The translations under genes were made by a program, and so were the position numbers. 6,760 nt of DNA from Eubacteriales bacterium (lineage in GTDB: Bacteria > Bacillota_A > Clostridia > Lachnospirales > Lachnospiraceae): the NCBI GenBank assembly GCA_030527765.1, contig JAUNAE010000207.1, positions 1 through 6,760 of the forward strand. The letters are read 5' to 3'. Numbering within the stretch: position 1 is the first letter of the stretch; each line of letters opens with the position of its first letter. Below the pieces are notes generated by a model. It was not told the origin of the DNA. It made no database searches and was given only the letters and a program-made list of their open reading frames with translations. Of the stretch, positions 5,801 to 6,760 are shown piece by piece.

Positions 5801-6760
5801 AAACTGTCCGTCACAAACTCCACACTTTGGACTTCCTGATTCTCTGTGATCTCCAGATTCAGAAGTTGGTCAGTCTCTGCCAGATCCACCACATTCTCTA
5901 CCTCGCCGGCTTCGTTTTCTTCCATATGATGAATCGTGACATTGAAGTTCACAAACTTAATCTCTGTCAGAATCGCCGGATTTTCAATCAAGTCCTCATT
6001 AACTTGATGATCCCCATCCTCCGGTGCTCCTGCATCAAGCAAATCTCCTTCGTAGTTTCCATCGATTCCGTCTGCTGAAACGTCTGCAGAATATCCTTCG
6101 CTCTCCTCGGATGTCACATCCAATCCTGCATTCATCGCTGCGTTTGCTGCTTCGATGGCTGCCCGGTTCTCTTCCTCAATATTCTCTATGATTTCCGTGA
6201 CTTCTTCAGGGATTGCCGCTTCCTTATACTGGATAGCAACCTTCACTTCCCCATCCGGCTCGACCTCTTCTCCGGTTTCTTCTTCAATGAGAGAAATGTC
6301 GTATGCAAGAAATCCTGCAACTTCCCAATCTGCTCCGGTAGTCTGCTGCTGAAGTTCAGTGCTGATCTGTTCGTACTTAGCATCGCCAAGTCCGCCTTCC
6401 GTTTCCTTCTTAATCGGCGCAACAGCAAGTTTCACGCCTTTCGGAATTGCATCTTCCGCAACCGCTTCTACCGTGACGATGATTTCATCATCCTCGTAAA
6501 CCAATATTCCAGGAGATTCCTCCTCCGGTTTCTCCTCTTCAGGTGCCTCTAATTCCTCTTCGGTTTCCTCAGACGCATCCTCATTCTCTGAAGGTTCCTC
6601 TTCTTCCGGATTCTCTTCTTCAGCCTCAGAAGGTTCTTCTCCATTAGGGTTCTCTCCTACATCCGCTTCTTCAGTTCCCGAAGATTCTTCTCCATCTGGA
6701 TTCTCTTCATCGGCTCCTGAAGGTTCTTCTCCATCTGGATTCTCTTCATCGGCCTCAGAA
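2839..6760 (-). CDS. Large LPxTG surface protein, probable tip/ancillary pilin (adhesin) with fibro-slime domain; 5' end outside window
   Basis: The reading frame is open to the window edge, so the start and signal peptide are missing; 1306 residues are visible (numbered here from the codon at 6759). Residues 1-80 are an acidic Glu/Pro/Asn repeat stalk. Residues 86-325 form a beta-rich region typical of clostridial wall proteins (IPKGVKLAV, then GEEVEPDGEVKVAIQY, ending DSFSTYSARW) with an acidic helical insert at about 183-260. Residues about 465-820 resemble the fibro-slime (PA14-like) domain: NGYPV, FLPYND, the hallmark FWFNGDDDMWVYIDG around 690-703, and MERGAGASNL near 804. Three prealbumin-like domains follow (827-975, 982-1127, 1130-1261), each with a Lys/Glu/Asn set: K831/E932/N975, K986/E1075/N1126, K1136/E1211/N1260. 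LPETG (1266-1270), a hydrophobic segment (1274-1293) and a basic tail complete a sortase signal. A TTG at 6504 is not the start, because coding continues upstream. The pilin gene follows after 54 bases. The adhesin role is inferred from size, operon position and domains; the ligand is unknown. Confidence 0.93.
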   Translation of the reverse strand, partial: SEADEENPDGEEPSGADEENPDGEESSGTEEADVGENPNGEEPSEAEEENPEEEEPSENEDASEETEEELEAPEEEKPEEESPGILVYEDDEIIVTVEAVAEDAIPKGVKLAVAPIKKETEGGLGDAKYEQISTELQQQTTGADWEVAGFLAYDISLIEEETGEEVEPDGEVKVAIQYKEAAIPEEVTEIIENIEEENRAAIEAANAAMNAGLDVTSEESEGYSADVSADGIDGNYEGDLLDAGAPEDGDHQVNEDLIENPAILTEIKFVNFNVTIHHMEENEAGEVENVVDLAETDQLLNLEITENQEVQSVEFVTDSFSTYSARWEMNGGAVEVAQHYGTVDAQGVFHEYPESKVSNGNAPRIFSGTVADYNTTQIETGNIPLSNGRANNLSGTPQIYVSNTAITGNLTNNGNAKQASTLNIRRLWQPGGSDYANYTYQIYYDNYQWLGTKPNIWQEPVHVYYVYEEGTQGGLTTVKTVDNNDYGITLTMQDYSWNDGSTHHYQTTQNRDYTVDFHDSYGTYNAGAHLGLLRDQLVNGYPVSRQDGTSLSGLFNRGQTVNGLFQLKDGYLEYSSFENFAHLDQSTGMFRVYDQIGTPYNTSDPYEGNHWYYKRGNFLPYNDITASDPSDQRNTYSEEGMEELDSNDPRKGEVLYKTQGETDYYFGMSMDVNFLQPKNGIVNNQDMLFWFNGDDDMWVYIDGLLMLDIGGVHDAQKGTIDFKTGVIQVIANPTGDALVNSIQNKYTITRDGHHTYYNTTIKKLFELSGKFPDGTDWDASKVDLYFKGETFADYSSHNLKMYYMERGAGASNLHIKFNLQTIPAQQFSVTKTLEGTDKGDYSQQEYSFKAYIQKMEGRTEHQENFVFLSEYGLLTGPNPMTQNDNQEVVIVDKDTGEAIPIGADGIFKLKAGQTAIFRGPGLYANRGFYVEEVNIDRQKYPTVDVNGQSTIPDNNGTVSSDRNTIDKRPELRFGNHPAGRDLEITKQIANNAEVVEKFKFQIQLKKENDYVSYSSGIYYMKNEDGTLVQETSADTGESHPKEYRTDADGWTGPVAPGQTIVIRGFLDDTEFQILEDVYSGNGLKYLDPVITWNEHCSNVSVSQDNAKQVRASFDSSNETAAVTYTNQPYKILHLYKVDAGNTTQMLPGAEFTLYEAARDETGSLVVDEDGNPTVDETKATELISDDTGTLVQKSNRKETPNLLYGTYILRETKAPEGYTMATTDLVIEVTDSGVSIRDHGYLEEGTHYPAIGQYTFKIKNPKIYNLPETGGRGTYLFTISGVAILMSTLLLMIKNQRKETGRHLTH
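6592..6760 (-). repeat. Acidic tandem repeats (39-base / 13-residue unit) in the tip protein's N-terminal stalk
   Basis: Translated on the minus strand, this stretch repeats the unit SEADEENPDGEEP. The copies at 6721-6759 and 6682-6720 match at 35 of 39 bases. Next comes a longer 51-base version (6631-6681, ending GENPNGEEP), then a 39-base copy (6592-6630, SEAEEENPEEEEP). Beyond it, towards 6511, the pattern decays into irregular Glu/Pro sequence. The repeats run off the window edge, so the total copy number is unknown. The plus strand is strongly pyrimidine-rich here, a result of the Glu codons. Such a segment is likely extended and disordered, either a stalk or a spacer after the signal peptide. 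That role is inferred. Confidence 0.8.

Noticed and set aside
2839..6504. TTG at 6504 as the start of the tip protein
   Set aside because: The frame stays open for at least 85 more codons to the window edge with coherent acidic repeats, and a secreted LPxTG protein needs a signal peptide, which is absent at 6504. The real start lies outside the window.
2839..6760. Thioester adhesin domain in the tip protein
   Set aside because: The visible part has a single Cys (in NEHCSNV, within the second isopeptide-type domain) and no Cys-Gln thioester motif.
6592..6760. CRISPR array
   Set aside because: The repeats are directly adjacent, stay in frame and encode an acidic peptide, with no unique spacers between copies.

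Overview
The window holds a compact sortase-assembled pilus locus, with every recognisable gene on the minus strand. The likely source is a low-to-moderate GC Gram-positive bacterium of the Clostridia, and a Lachnospiraceae-like gut commensal is my best guess. This rests on the LPxTG sorting signals, strong AAGGAG/GGAG ribosome binding sites, the class C sortase style and a fibro-slime type surface protein. The assignment is by family resemblance only.

In transcription order (high to low coordinates) the layout is as follows. (1) 6760-2839 is a very large wall-anchored surface protein whose 5' end, including the signal peptide, lies outside the window. It shows an acidic Glu/Pro/Asn repeat stalk, an N-terminal beta-rich region with an acidic helical insert, a fibro-slime/PA14-like domain, three tandem domains with the Lys/Glu/Asn pattern of intramolecular isopeptide domains, and an LPETG sorting signal. 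It is the probable tip or ancillary pilin (adhesin). (2) 2784-1114 is the major (backbone) pilin of 556 residues, with a signal peptide, YAK-type pilin motif, D2 isopeptide domain, CnaB/SpaA-like domain with an E-box, and LPSTG. (3) 926-15 is a class C (pilin) sortase with His/Cys/Arg active site, a lid segment and two membrane helices.

The three genes fit one assembly line. The two LPxTG proteins are secreted, the sortase cleaves their sorting signals and joins backbone subunits through a pilin-motif lysine, and the large protein is probably placed at the tip. The housekeeping sortase that would attach the finished fibre to peptidoglycan is not in the window.

The gap between adhesin and pilin is only 54 bases and carries a doubled Shine-Dalgarno. 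The gap between pilin and sortase is 187 bases, has no gene, and is filled with four consecutive inverted repeats, the last being a strong GC-rich hairpin just before the sortase ribosome binding site. This is the least explained part of the window. No RNA genes, mobile elements or CRISPR arrays were seen. The system is a recognisable pilus type and not a wholly new one; the notable points are the structured spacer, the acidic repeat stalk and the domain make-up of the tip protein.
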